From NCBI RefSeq assembly GCF_014170305.1, contig NZ_LZZT01000010.1:186001-250000 (forward strand): a stretch of 64,000 nucleotides of DNA. Reading direction: 5' to 3'. A program made the position numbers and the translations under genes. The DNA is from Achromobacter sp. UMC71 (lineage in GTDB: Bacteria; Pseudomonadota; Gammaproteobacteria; Burkholderiales; Burkholderiaceae_B). A model generated the notes under the pieces. The model searched no databases. It was not told the DNA's origin and saw only the letters and a list, made by a program, of their open reading frames with translations. Each line of letters starts with the position of its first letter. Positions within the stretch are counted from its first letter, which is position 1. This document shows positions 26,014 through 35,469 of this stretch, piece by piece.

Positions 26014-28739
26014 AGATAAGCCGCTTTTTCGGGGCGAATAGCCGCGACGTCATGCGCCAGGTGCGCCAGGTGCTGGGGCCCGACGCCTTGATCGTGTCGA
26101 ACCGCAGCGTTGACGGCGGCATCGAGGTGCTGGCTACGCTGGAGGGCGCGTTCGACGACGTGCCGCAGGAGACGCCGCGTCAGGCCGCGGAGCCCGCGCC
26201 GCAGCCGCCCGTGCGGCAAGCGCCGCCCGCTGCCGCGCCGCAGCCGTCCTATGTGGCGCCGCAGCCCGCTTACGCCGCGGCGCAACCCGCCTACGCGGCG
26301 CCGGCGCGGTCCATCGCTGCGTATCAATCGGCCTATGCATCGTCGACGATGCCGGAGCAGGACGAACCGCCGGCGCCGGTCGCCCGTCAGGCGCCGCCGC
26401 CGGCCGTGGCCGAGCCGCCCGTCGCGGCGCCCGCCGCCCCGGTGCGGCTGGAAATGCCCGCGTTGCCGTCGATGCCGCGTCCGGCGCCGGCCGTGCCGCA
26501 GCCGCCGATGGCGCGCCAGCCTGCCGCGCCGCAATCGCCGCCGCAACCTGCGCAGCAACCGCCCATGTCCCGCATGCCCGATGCGCCGCTGCGCAACGGT
26601 CCGGTGGTGCCGCCCGCGGTCCTGCCCGGCGACGCCGCGGCGGGTTTGCAGGATGCGATCAGCGCCTTGCGCGGCGCGCTCGAAAGCCGCATGGATGGCC
26701 TGCTGTGGGGCGGCCGCCAGGGGCCTGGCCGGGAGCCGGCCGGCGCTGCCTTGTTCCGCAGTCTGCTGGACGCGGGCTTCAGCACCAAGCTGGTCCGCGC
26801 CCTGGTCGAACGCATGCCCCAAGGCATGACGACCGAGGCCGCCTTGGCCTGGGCCCGCAATGAACTGGTGACGCACCTGCCGGTGCTGGGGTCGGAAGAC
26901 GAATTCCTGGGCGGCGGCGTGTACGCGCTGGTCGGCCCGACCGGTGTCGGCAAGACCACCACGCTGGCCAAGCTGGCCGCGCGCTGCGTGGCGCGCGAGG
27001 GCCGCGAACAGGTGGCGATGCTGACCACCGACAATTTCCGGATCGGCGCGCTGGAGCAGCTGCAGATCTATGGCCGCCTGATGGGCGTGCCGGCGCACTC
27101 GGTGCGCGATGCGGGTGAACTGCGCCGCATCCTGGCCGAGCTGGGCAACCGCAAGATCGTGCTGATCGACACCACGGGCATCAGCCAGCGCGACCGCCAT
27201 GTGGCCGAGCAGGCCGCGATGCTGTGCAACGCCGGCAAGCCGGTGCGCCGGCTGTTGGTGCTGAACGCCGCCAGCCAGGGCGACACCCTGGACGAAGTGG
27301 CGCACGCCTACCGCAATGGCGTGGGCGAGGACGTAGCGGGCTGCATCATCACCAAGCTGGACGAGGCCTCGCGCCTGGGCGCGGCGCTGGACACGGCGAT
27401 CCGCCACCGGCTGCCGATCCACTATTCGTCGATCGGCCAGAAGGTGCCGGAGCACCTGGAACTGGCGCGCGCCGACGCGCTGATCGACCGCGCATTCGCC
27501 ATGGTCGAACGCGCTCGCGCGCTATATACGCCCAGCGAGGCCGACCTGGCATCGCTGTGGGCGGCGCCGCGCGAAAGCGAGGCCGCCGATCCGGCGCGCC
27601 GCCGCCAGTTGCTGGCCTCCGCGATCCTGCGTCCGCAGGGCGGCGCGGCCGCGATCGACGCCGCGCAGAATCTGGACGACGCGATCAACTGGCTCGACAG
27701 CGACCCGGCCTGCGTCCAGGCCCGCGCATCGTGGCGCGAATACGTCAGCGACGGCGCCGGCTCCAGCCTGAGCGCGTTGGGCGAGGCGCCGCTGGCGATG
27801 GTGCGGCGCGAATTCTCCACCGTCTGCGGCCGCCACCTGCTGGCGATGCATGGCAAGACCACCATGAAGGGCGACGGCCTGCCCGGCGGCACGCTGCTCA
27901 GTTCCGTGCTGATGAGCGACCGCGGCGCGGCCATGGCGGCGCCGGCCCAGCAGCTGGTGCTGCCGCATGGCATGTTGTCGTCGTTCGACCCGGCCGCCGC
28001 CGCCCAGCCCGATACGGCGCTGGCGCTGGAGGCCCGGGTCCGCTGGCTGGGCACGCAACTGGACCGCTTGCCGGTGGTGCACATGCTGGAGGCCGGCACG
28101 TCGGCCCTGTGGCAAAGCCTGACCGGGCAGGGCGTGTCGTGGGTGGCGCGCAGCCCGGGCGGCTTGCGCGTGATCCAGGACGAATGCCCGACCAATCTGA
28201 ATGCGGTGGGCAAGAGCGTCGGTTATCTGCCGGTGGGTCAGCCGGGCGACATGCCCGGCCTGCGCACCGTGGCCGGTGCGGCGCCGCTGGCGCTGTGGGC
28301 GTCGGGTACCGAGATCGGCTTACCCGGCCGGGGCGACGATACCCGCCTGCGGCTAGTGTGCGCCCGTCTGATCGACACGGCCAGCGGCGAGATCGCGGCC
28401 CAGCTGTTCGGCTTGACCAACCTGACGGCCACCCAAGCGGATGCGGCCACCGTGGCCCGCTGGCTGGTGCTGCAGGAAGAGGCGCGCGCCGGGTTCCGGT
28501 ACATGGCCAACGCCTGGCAGGCGCTGCCCGCGGTGGACGGCGCGCACACCCTGGCGCGGCAGTCGCTGATGGCCGGCCAGCTGGGCGCCGCTTGCTGGCA
28601 ACTGGCGCACGCGCCGGCCGCCGATTCGGCCCGCTCGACGCTGTCAGGCGTGGTCAGCGCGGACCGCAAGCTGCCGGGCCGCTTGCTGCCGGTGGCCTTG
28701 TTGAAGATGTTCGCCTTGCTGGAAATGGCTGAAGCGTAG
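26010..28739 (+). CDS. flhF: Signal-recognition-particle-type GTPase FlhF with long C-terminal extension
   Basis: 909 residues, about twice the usual FlhF (roughly 350-500 in Pseudomonas, Vibrio, Bacillus). Residues 1-50 are the conserved basic start (MKISRFFGANSRDVMRQVRQ). Residues about 55-210 are a Pro/Ala/Gln-rich linker. The NG domain follows: P-loop GPTGVGKT at 309-316, TTDNFRIGA, DTTGISQRD and the guanine-specificity motif TKLDEASRLGAALD near 450. From about residue 510 to the end (400 residues) there is no family I recognise; it is intact in frame, with Ala/Leu-rich helices. FlhF places flagella or regulates assembly; no flhG gene follows. Confidence 0.93.
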   Translation: MKISRFFGANSRDVMRQVRQVLGPDALIVSNRSVDGGIEVLATLEGAFDDVPQETPRQAAEPAPQPPVRQAPPAAAPQPSYVAPQPAYAAAQPAYAAPARSIAAYQSAYASSTMPEQDEPPAPVARQAPPPAVAEPPVAAPAAPVRLEMPALPSMPRPAPAVPQPPMARQPAAPQSPPQPAQQPPMSRMPDAPLRNGPVVPPAVLPGDAAAGLQDAISALRGALESRMDGLLWGGRQGPGREPAGAALFRSLLDAGFSTKLVRALVERMPQGMTTEAALAWARNELVTHLPVLGSEDEFLGGGVYALVGPTGVGKTTTLAKLAARCVAREGREQVAMLTTDNFRIGALEQLQIYGRLMGVPAHSVRDAGELRRILAELGNRKIVLIDTTGISQRDRHVAEQAAMLCNAGKPVRRLLVLNAASQGDTLDEVAHAYRNGVGEDVAGCIITKLDEASRLGAALDTAIRHRLPIHYSSIGQKVPEHLELARADALIDRAFAMVERARALYTPSEADLASLWAAPRESEAADPARRRQLLASAILRPQGGAAAIDAAQNLDDAINWLDSDPACVQARASWREYVSDGAGSSLSALGEAPLAMVRREFSTVCGRHLLAMHGKTTMKGDGLPGGTLLSSVLMSDRGAAMAAPAQQLVLPHGMLSSFDPAAAAQPDTALALEARVRWLGTQLDRLPVVHMLEAGTSALWQSLTGQGVSWVARSPGGLRVIQDECPTNLNAVGKSVGYLPVGQPGDMPGLRTVAGAAPLALWASGTEIGLPGRGDDTRLRLVCARLIDTASGEIAAQLFGLTNLTATQADAATVARWLVLQEEARAGFRYMANAWQALPAVDGAHTLARQSLMAGQLGAACWQLAHAPAADSARSTLSGVVSADRKLPGRLLPVALLKMFALLEMAEA

Positions 28740-28790
28740 GCCCCCGCGCCCCGCCTTGGGGCGGCGGGGCGGCTTCTTGCAGGGATTCCC

Positions 28791-28826
28791 AATGAAAACA
28801 GCCCGCACGAGCGGGCTGTTTTCATT
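28791..28826. terminator. Bidirectional terminator between flhF and flgN
   Basis: Perfect 16-bp inverted repeat AATGAAAACAGCCCGC / GCGGGCTGTTTTCATT around a four-base loop. It has an A-run on the left and T-run on the right, so it can terminate both convergent transcripts. Confidence 0.88.
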
Positions 28827-28840
28827 GGGGCGGACTGCCG

Positions 28841-29317
28841 TCAGCCGGCGACGATGGGCTTGCGGCCCGGCGTGGCGCGGGCGCCGCGGCCCTGGGCGTC
28901 GTAGGTGGACGTGACGCCGACGCCGGCGATGCTGCGCAGCGCGTCCAGCGATTGCTGGTTGTAGCGCAGGTGCACGTCGATCAGCGCGCCGTTGCGCATA
29001 TTGATTTCGTTGGCCGATGCCGACTTGCTCAGCAGAGCCTGCCAGACGCCGGACAGCTGCGGATGCAACACGGCGGCCTGTTCGGTGCCGGCGTGGCCGG
29101 CGGGCAGACCCAGTTCGGCCAGCAGGCCGTCACGGGCGTGGCTCAGGTCAACCAGTTGCTGGGCCACGTTGCCCTTGCGCTCGGTGACATCATGCAGCGC
29201 GTCGACGTTCCCCGGCCCGACCAGCACCTTGGTTTCTTCTTCCAGGATGGCGGAGAACTCGGTGATCAGGGCGTCTTCCTGCTTTAGGCAGGCTTGCAGG
29301 GACTCGACAGGGCTCAT
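28841..29317 (-). CDS. flgN: Flagellar export chaperone FlgN
   Basis: 158 residues. The helical start (SPVESLQACLKQEDALITEF), the central EEETKVLVGPGNVDALHDV stretch and the late NEINMRNGALIDVHLRYNQQ match FlgN, the chaperone of the hook-filament junction proteins FlgK and FlgL encoded at 38360-41343. It lies 43 bp downstream of flgM, the common flgMN order. Confidence 0.9.
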   Translation of the reverse strand: MSPVESLQACLKQEDALITEFSAILEEETKVLVGPGNVDALHDVTERKGNVAQQLVDLSHARDGLLAELGLPAGHAGTEQAAVLHPQLSGVWQALLSKSASANEINMRNGALIDVHLRYNQQSLDALRSIAGVGVTSTYDAQGRGARATPGRKPIVAG

Positions 29318-29360
29318 GGTCAGGCTTCTAGGCTGCTGGTCAAAAGGTAAAGCGGGCGGC

Positions 29361-29654
29361 TTACTTCAACAGGTCGCGGGCGCTGGCGATCAGGCCGTCA
29401 GCGATGCGGCTGGTATCGATCTTGAGCTGGCCCGAGGCGATGGCCGCGCGGATGGCGGCAACGCGTTCGACATTGATGTCGTTCGAGCCGTCCTGCAGGG
29501 CGAGCATTTTGCGCGAGGCCGAACTCAGCGCGACTTGCGAGCTGCTCGAACCGCTGCCGCCGCCGGCGCCGTAGGCCTGGGCGACCGAGGATTCGGCGCG
29601 GGGGCTGACGGCGTCGGCCGAGATGGGCCGGTTGGTGGTCGAATTGATTTTCAA
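29361..29654 (-). CDS. flgM: Anti-sigma-28 factor FlgM
   Basis: 97 residues. N-terminus MKINSTTNRPISADAVSPR is typical, followed by a disordered Ser/Gly stretch and the C-terminal sigma-binding helices (INVERVAAIRAAIASGQLKID, IADGLIASARDLL). It binds FliA until exported through the finished hook-basal body. A sigma-28 promoter 60 bp upstream indicates feedback through its own target. Confidence 0.95.
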   Translation of the reverse strand: MKINSTTNRPISADAVSPRAESSVAQAYGAGGGSGSSSSQVALSSASRKMLALQDGSNDINVERVAAIRAAIASGQLKIDTSRIADGLIASARDLLK

Positions 29655-29713
29655 GGTGTTCTCCGCAGGGCGTCCTGGGTCGGTTTGCGACGGATCCGCC
29701 TACTTATGTCTCT

Positions 29714-29740
29714 GTAACGACAGGGCTGGAAGGAACTTTA
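29714..29740 (-). promoter_or_regulatory. Sigma-28 promoter of flgMN
   Basis: Minus strand reads TAAAGTTC, 11 bases, GTCGTTAC. The -35 box is near perfect and spacing is exact; the -10 box differs from GCCGATAA at three positions. Confidence 0.75.
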
Positions 29741-29781
29741 GGGTAGACGGAGCCTTGCCGCCGCGCGATATGTAACATAGC

Positions 29782-30495
29782 CTAAAGTTGTATTTCGACC
29801 AGACCAGCGTTGCGTACCACGCCGGTGACGACCTGTCCGCTGGCGGTGCGGACCTGGACGGTGGCGCCCGGCGCCGCGTTGTCCAGGGCCTGGCCCTCGC
29901 TGCTGACCACGAAGCCGTTGCCCCGGGCATTGATGCGCACATTCGAGCCGCGCGTCACCGATTGGGCGTTGCGCAGCGCGGCGCCCTTGACCGGCTGGCC
30001 GGCGTTGATCCGGTAGGCGGCCGTCATGCCCACCACCGTGTCGGGGTTGGTAATGACGCCCGGGGGCAGGGCGACCAGGTCGCCGTCGCGCGGCGACAGA
30101 TCGGCGGGCGTCAGGGCCTGGCCCGCCGCGATCATGCGCGAGGCCACGTAGTAGTAGCCGGGCACGCTGACCGTTGCCTGTACGTAGGTGGTCCAGGGCT
30201 TGGGCGCATTGCAGCGCACGCCGACCGTCATGCGGGACCGCGGCTTCATGCCGGACGGCATAAACGGGGACATGGCATCGCAAGGCGCCAGCCGTTCGAC
30301 CCGCGGCGGGTCGATGGCGACCGACGGCTGGCCGGGCAAGCCCGCCAGCTGTTCCAGCAGATAGGCCTGCGCGGCAATGACGATCGCCTCGGGCGCCTGG
30401 ACGGCGCCCTCTTGCGCCTGGGCCGCCGCGGCGGGGGCCAGGAGCAGGGCGGCCAGGAAGGCGGCGCGCGCGCGGAGACTTGCGGGGAATTTCAT
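29782..30495 (-). CDS. flgA: P-ring assembly chaperone FlgA
   Basis: 237 residues from ATG 30495, chosen because it begins a signal peptide (MKFPASLRARAAFLAALLLA, cleavage near AQA at about 27). The C-terminal SAF/ChapFlgA part shows ALTPADLSPRDGDL, RINAGQPVKGAAL, VTRGSNVRINARG and NAAPGATVQVR. It acts in the periplasm to polymerise FlgI around the rod. It is divergent from flgB across a 168-bp control region. Confidence 0.95.
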   Translation of the reverse strand: MKFPASLRARAAFLAALLLAPAAAAQAQEGAVQAPEAIVIAAQAYLLEQLAGLPGQPSVAIDPPRVERLAPCDAMSPFMPSGMKPRSRMTVGVRCNAPKPWTTYVQATVSVPGYYYVASRMIAAGQALTPADLSPRDGDLVALPPGVITNPDTVVGMTAAYRINAGQPVKGAALRNAQSVTRGSNVRINARGNGFVVSSEGQALDNAAPGATVQVRTASGQVVTGVVRNAGLVEIQL

Positions 30496-30663
30496 GATGA
30501 CTGAATTGTAGAAGCCCGCGTCACTTGGCAATACGTGAATTGGATGAGAAATGACGGGTTATTTGGCTGATTGTGTTGCGCCACCGGCCCCTATGATGCC
30601 GTCATCCAATGGGATAACGGTGTGTCCGCTGTCCCGGGTTTCATCCGTATTGAAGGCGATCCG
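30496..30663. promoter_or_regulatory. Divergent flgA / flgB control region
   Basis: 168 bp, more AT-rich than the genes on both sides, that must drive flgA leftward and flgB-L rightward. Around 30525-30570 there are two opposed segments resembling FlhDC half-sites (TTGGCAATACG and, on the other strand, GCCAAATAACCCG). A TATGAT hexamer near 30592 could be a -10 box for flgB. All of this is tentative. Confidence 0.35.
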
Positions 30664-31071
30664 ATGCTAGACCGGCTTAACGAAGATTTCCGCTTCTACC
30701 AGCAGTCCCTGGGACTGCGCGCGCAGCGCCAGGAAGTGCTGTCCTCGAACATCGCCAATGCCGACACGCCGAACTACAAGGCGCGCGATTTCGATTTCAA
30801 GGCGGCGATGCAGAACGCCATGGAAGGTTCCAAGCGCCTGCCGGACACCTCGCTGACGCTGACCTCCGCGCGCCACATTCCGGCCAAGGCCGTGTCGCAA
30901 GGTCCGACGGACCTGCTGTACCGCCTGCCGTACCAGCCCAGCCTGGACGGCAACACGGTGGACATGGACATCGAGCGCGTCCAGTTCGCCGACAACACTT
31001 TGCACTATCAAAGCACCATGCAGCTGCTGTCGGGCCGTATCCGGACCATGATGGCCGCCATCCAGGATTGA
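30664..31071 (+). CDS. flgB: Flagellar proximal rod protein FlgB
   Basis: 135 residues from ATG 30664 ([14 protein letters not shown]); the frame is open upstream but homology starts here. The rod/hook N-terminal motif [15 protein letters not shown] and a C-terminal coiled helix ([18 protein letters not shown]) are typical. It is the first gene of the flgBCDEFGHIJ run and forms the rod base with FlgC. Confidence 0.96.
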   Translation: MLDRLNEDFRFYQQSLGLRAQRQEVLSSNIANADTPNYKARDFDFKAAMQNAMEGSKRLPDTSLTLTSARHIPAKAVSQGPTDLLYRLPYQPSLDGNTVDMDIERVQFADNTLHYQSTMQLLSGRIRTMMAAIQD

Positions 31072-31093
31072 TTTTTTCAGGGAGCCGCAGGCA

Positions 31094-31513
31094 ATGTCCT
31101 TGTTGAGCATTTTCGATATCGCCGGTTCGGCGCTTAGCGCGCAATCGCAGCGCATGAACGTGGCGGCCAGCAACATGGCCAACGCCGACAGCGTGGTCGG
31201 GCCCGACGGCCAGCCGTACCGCGCGCGCCAGGTGGTGTTCCAGGTCAATCCTTCGGCCGGGCAGGCGCTGGGCCAGGAGATCGGCGGCGTGCGCGTGGCC
31301 GGCGTGATCCAGGACCAATCGCCCATGAAGCAGGTCTACGACCCCAAGCATCCGCTGGCGGACGCCCAGGGTTACATCAGCATGCCCAACGTCGATCCGG
31401 TGGCCGAAACGGTCAACATGATCGCCGCGTCGCGGTCGTACCAGGCCAACGTCGAGGTGCTGAACACCGCCAAGAGCCTGATGCAGAAAACGCTGACCAT
31501 CGGTCAGTCCTGA
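31094..31513 (+). CDS. flgC: Flagellar proximal rod protein FlgC
   Basis: 139 residues. N-terminal [21 protein letters not shown] and C-terminal [20 protein letters not shown] are the paired rod-protein signatures. It starts 22 bp after flgB with a GGGAG site. Confidence 0.97.
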   Translation: MSLLSIFDIAGSALSAQSQRMNVAASNMANADSVVGPDGQPYRARQVVFQVNPSAGQALGQEIGGVRVAGVIQDQSPMKQVYDPKHPLADAQGYISMPNVDPVAETVNMIAASRSYQANVEVLNTAKSLMQKTLTIGQS

Positions 31514-31570
31514 TCCCCAGATTCCGCGCGCCGCGCCGCCCGCGCGGAATAATCCAGACAAAGTGAATTC

Positions 31571-32269
31571 ATGACCACCGTCGACCAATCCACGAGCAAG
31601 ACCGGCCTGGGCCTGGCGCAATCGGGCGCCAACGGATCGTCCACCGCGCAAGGGCTGCAGGACCAGTTCCTGAAGCTCCTGGTGACGCAGCTGAAGAACC
31701 AGGATCCCCTGAACCCCATGCAGAACGCCGAGCTGACGTCGCAGCTGGCGCAGATCTCCACGGTGGAAGGCATTAACAACCTGAAGAACACGATGCTGGC
31801 CATCAGCGGCCAGATCGACGTGTCGCAGTCCATGAACGCGGTCGCGATGATCGGCAAGGGCGTGCTGATTCCGGGTTCGACGGTCAAGGTGGGCGTGGAC
31901 GCCGAGCATCCGTCCGAACGCGTGGTGACGCCTTACGGTATCGACCTGCAGGGCGACGCCACCAAGGTGCAGGTGCGTATTTCGGACGCCAACGGCGCGG
32001 TCATCCGCACGATGGACCTGGGCCAGAAAGAAGCCGGTGTCTACACGCTGGACTGGGACGGCAAGAACGACGGCGGCCTGGCGATGGAGCCGGGCGCCTA
32101 CACCGTGTCCATTTCGGCGTCGGACGCCGATGGCAAGAAGGTTTCCGCTGAAGTGCTGAAGTATGGCCAGGTCAAGAGCGTGGCGTACTCCACCAATGGC
32201 CTGCGTCTGGACATGGGCCTGGACGGCCAGACCAGCATGCTGGATGTGCGCAAGGTGATCGGCGCCTGA
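31571..32269 (+). CDS. flgD: Hook-capping scaffold protein FlgD
   Basis: 232 residues. The export-competent N-terminus contains LQDQFLKLLVTQLKNQDPLNPM and the hook-cap core QNAELTSQLAQISTVEGI; the C-terminal Ig-like/tudor portion carries TLDWDGKNDGGLAMEPGAY. It caps the growing hook and is discarded afterwards. Confidence 0.97.
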   Translation: MTTVDQSTSKTGLGLAQSGANGSSTAQGLQDQFLKLLVTQLKNQDPLNPMQNAELTSQLAQISTVEGINNLKNTMLAISGQIDVSQSMNAVAMIGKGVLIPGSTVKVGVDAEHPSERVVTPYGIDLQGDATKVQVRISDANGAVIRTMDLGQKEAGVYTLDWDGKNDGGLAMEPGAYTVSISASDADGKKVSAEVLKYGQVKSVAYSTNGLRLDMGLDGQTSMLDVRKVIGA

Positions 32270-32339
32270 CCTGGGCCGGTTTGATTATCAGCCGGCGCCA
32301 CGGCGGCGGTTTCCACATTAGAGATTAGCGAGAGAAAAC

Positions 32340-33827
32340 ATGGGCTTCGGACAAGGATTGAGCGGCTTGAATGCCGCGGCGCAGAACCTGGACGTCATCG
32401 GCAACAACATCGCCAACTCGGGCACCGTCGGCTTCAAGTCGTCGACCGCGTCGTTCGCCGACGTGTACGCCAGTTCGCGCGTGGGCCTGGGCACCAAGGT
32501 GTCGGCGATCACCCAGCGCTTCACCGTGGGCACGGTCAACGGCGGCGGCGGCGAATACGACATCGCCATCGACGGCGCCAAGGGCATGTTCCGCGTGACC
32601 GACCAGAGCGGCGCGGTGATGTACACCCGCAACGGCGAATTCCTGGTCGACAAGAACAATTTCATCGTCAACGCCCAAGGCTACCGCCTGACGGGCTACC
32701 CGGCCGGCGCCATCGGCGCCAATCCGGTCGAACTGCAACTGCCGACCGCCAACGTGGCCCCCAAGGCAACCACCACCGCCACCACCGTGGCCAACCTGGA
32801 CGCCAACGCCAAGGTCATCTACGAAACCAATACCGTGACCTCGCCGGCCGTGAACGGCTCGGTGACGCTGACTGGCACCACGCCGCCGTCGCCCGCCACG
32901 CAATACGACTTCACGCGTGATCCGGTCGGCAACATCGTGTGGGTGAACCAGCCGCCGGCCGGCACCTACGGCGCCGCGCCCAACCTGATCACCGTCGACG
33001 CCGCCGGCGCCGTCACCACGGGCGACCTGGCCCAGGTGCCCGGCTACAAGAACTACACGGCCGCCGTCACTGAAGTCGGCAAGCCGTTCGACCCCAAGGT
33101 CACCAGCAGCTACACCAACGCTTCGCCCATGACGGTCTATGACTCGCTGGGCAACTCGCACCAGGTGATGCAGTACTTCGTCAAGCGCGCGGCCGACGCC
33201 GCGGGCAACAGCACCTACGACGTGTACTACACGATGGACGGCCAGGCCATGGCCCCCACCACCGAGGCGGCCGGCACGTGGGGCAACCCGACCAAGTTCA
33301 CTTTCAACAAGGCCGGCGTGATGACCAGCGCCACCACCGTGAACCTGTCGTTCGCCACCCCGGGCGGCGGCACCACGCCCGCCGATCCCCTGGCCATCGC
33401 CGTGAACTACACCGGCACCACCCAGTACGGCAGCGCCTACGCGCTCAAGTCCGTGCCGGACGGCTACACCTCGGGTGAGTTCCGCGGCATCAACATCGGC
33501 GCCGACGGCAGCCTGGTGGCTGACTACACCAACGGCGAAACCTCCATCGTGGGCACGATCGTACTGGCCGACTTCGCCAACCTGCAGGGCCTGCAGCCGG
33601 TGGGCAACAACGCCTGGAAGGAGACCTCGACCTCGGGCCAGCCGATCCTGGGCCAGCCGGGCAGCAACGGTCTGTCGAAGGTAGTGGGCCAGGCGACCGA
33701 AGCCTCGAACGTGGACATGAGCAAGGAGCTGGTCAACATGATCATCGCCCAGCGCACCTACCAGGCCAACTCGCAGACCATCAAGACCCAGGACGAAATC
33801 ATGCAAGTCCTGATGAACCTGAAGTAA
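32340..33827 (+). CDS. flgE: Flagellar hook protein FlgE
   Basis: 495 residues, longer than the 402 of E. coli because of extra surface-domain sequence in the middle. N-terminus GFGQGLSGLNAAAQNLDVIG and NSGTVGFKSSTASFADVYAS, C-terminus EASNVDMSKELVNMIIAQRT, QANSQTIKTQDEIMQVLMNL. It forms the hook; its length is controlled by FliK (54237-55607). Confidence 0.97.
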   Translation: MGFGQGLSGLNAAAQNLDVIGNNIANSGTVGFKSSTASFADVYASSRVGLGTKVSAITQRFTVGTVNGGGGEYDIAIDGAKGMFRVTDQSGAVMYTRNGEFLVDKNNFIVNAQGYRLTGYPAGAIGANPVELQLPTANVAPKATTTATTVANLDANAKVIYETNTVTSPAVNGSVTLTGTTPPSPATQYDFTRDPVGNIVWVNQPPAGTYGAAPNLITVDAAGAVTTGDLAQVPGYKNYTAAVTEVGKPFDPKVTSSYTNASPMTVYDSLGNSHQVMQYFVKRAADAAGNSTYDVYYTMDGQAMAPTTEAAGTWGNPTKFTFNKAGVMTSATTVNLSFATPGGGTTPADPLAIAVNYTGTTQYGSAYALKSVPDGYTSGEFRGINIGADGSLVADYTNGETSIVGTIVLADFANLQGLQPVGNNAWKETSTSGQPILGQPGSNGLSKVVGQATEASNVDMSKELVNMIIAQRTYQANSQTIKTQDEIMQVLMNLK

Positions 33828-33865
33828 TGCCTGACGGGCACGCGACGACACCGACGGAATAGGCA

Positions 33866-34627
33866 ATGGATCGAATCATCTACACCGCCATGAATGGCGC
33901 AGCGCGGATCACGGAGCATCAGGCCGCGCTCTCCAACAACATGGCCAACGTGAACACGCCGGGCTTTCGCGAGCAGATCGCGCTGTACCGGTCGGTTCCG
34001 GTGAACGACGGCGTGAGCCTGCCGACGCGTGTTTCGACGGTGGCGTCGACGCCCCGCAACAACTTCGAGATGGGCAATATGCAGACCACGGGCCGCGACC
34101 TGGACGTGGCGCTGGCGAGCTCGAACGGCTGGATCGCCGTACAGACCCCGCAGGGCGAGGCCTACACTCGCGCCGGCAGCTTGCAGGTGGGCGTGAACGG
34201 CCTGTTGCAGACGTCGCTGGGCCAGCCGGTGATGTCCGACCAGAACGGCATCATCGACGTGCCGGACCAGGCCGCGCTGACCATCACCTCCGACGGCACG
34301 ATCACCGCCATCGGCGCGGGCGACGCGCCCAACAACATCCTGAACCTGGGGCGCATCAAGCTGGCCAATCCGCCGGAAGCGCAACTGGTGCATGGCGACG
34401 ACGGCGTGTTCCGTTTGGCGCCGGTCAATGGCCAGCCCGCGCCGCCGGCGCCGGCCGACCCCAGCCTGCGCGTATTGTCGGGCGTGCTGGAAGGCAGCAA
34501 CACCAATCCCATGGCGGCGATGGTGGGCATGATTGAAAACGCCCGCCGCTTCGAGCAGCAGATGCAGGTGGTGCAGCAGGCGGATCGCAACGCCGAACGC
34601 GCCAACGGCATCTTGTCGGTCAGCTGA
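33866..34627 (+). CDS. flgF: Flagellar proximal rod protein FlgF
   Basis: 253 residues. MDRIIYTAMNGAARITEHQA at the start, NNMANVNTPGFREQIALYRS next, and PMAAMVGMIENARRFEQQMQ near the end fit FlgF. It lies 38 bp after flgE and 56 bp before flgG. Confidence 0.97.
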   Translation: MDRIIYTAMNGAARITEHQAALSNNMANVNTPGFREQIALYRSVPVNDGVSLPTRVSTVASTPRNNFEMGNMQTTGRDLDVALASSNGWIAVQTPQGEAYTRAGSLQVGVNGLLQTSLGQPVMSDQNGIIDVPDQAALTITSDGTITAIGAGDAPNNILNLGRIKLANPPEAQLVHGDDGVFRLAPVNGQPAPPAPADPSLRVLSGVLEGSNTNPMAAMVGMIENARRFEQQMQVVQQADRNAERANGILSVS

Positions 34628-34683
34628 TTCCCGAATAAAAATTTTCGCGCGCGGCCGGGCCGCCGCGGCAGGAGTACTTCATC

Positions 34684-35469
34684 ATGATGCGTTCACTGTG
34701 GATTGCCAAGACGGGCCTGGAAGGTCAACAGACCTCGATGGACGTGATTTCCAACAACTTGGCCAACGTCTCGACCAACGGGTTCAAACGCGGCCGCGCC
34801 GTGTTCCAGGACCTGATGTACCAGACCCTGCGCCAGCCGGGCGCCCAGGTGGGCGATGCCACCCAGCTGCCGTCGGGCCTGCAACTGGGTACCGGCGCGC
34901 GCGTGGCTGCGACCGAGCGCATCCACACCACGGGCGGCCTGAACAATACGGGCGGCGAACTGGACGTGGCGATCAACGGCCGCGGCTTCCTGCAGGTGGA
35001 ACTGCCTGACGGCACCCAGGCCTACACGCGCGACGGCGCGCTGCAACGCGACCAGAACGGCCAGCTGACCACGGTCAGCGGCTATGTGATCCAGCCGCCG
35101 ATGAACGTGCCGGACAACGCCTTGTCCATCTCTATCGGCAAGGACGGCATCGTGTCGGTGACCCAGCCTGGCGCCGCCGGTGTGAACGTGCAGATCGGCC
35201 AGTTGCAGATCGCCACGTTCATCAACCCGACCGGCCTGCAAAGCGTGGGCGAGAATCTGTACCTGGAAACCGACGCGTCGGGTCCGGCCAACCTGCTGCA
35301 GCCCGGCGTGGACGGCGCGGGCACGTTCCTGCAGAACTACGTCGAAACCTCCAACGTGAACGTCGCTGAGGAACTGGTCAACATGATCACTACGCAGCGC
35401 GCCTACGAAATGAACAGCAAGGCCGTCAAGACCTCGGACGAAATGCTGGCCCGCCTGACCCAACTGTGA
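34684..35469 (+). CDS. flgG: Flagellar distal rod protein FlgG
   Basis: 261 residues. [20 protein letters not shown] and [20 protein letters not shown] are near-identical in pattern to other FlgG proteins, and the C-terminus has [20 protein letters not shown]. An AGGAG site precedes the start. The stop overlaps the flgH start region. Confidence 0.98.
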   Translation: MMRSLWIAKTGLEGQQTSMDVISNNLANVSTNGFKRGRAVFQDLMYQTLRQPGAQVGDATQLPSGLQLGTGARVAATERIHTTGGLNNTGGELDVAINGRGFLQVELPDGTQAYTRDGALQRDQNGQLTTVSGYVIQPPMNVPDNALSISIGKDGIVSVTQPGAAGVNVQIGQLQIATFINPTGLQSVGENLYLETDASGPANLLQPGVDGAGTFLQNYVETSNVNVAEELVNMITTQRAYEMNSKAVKTSDEMLARLTQL

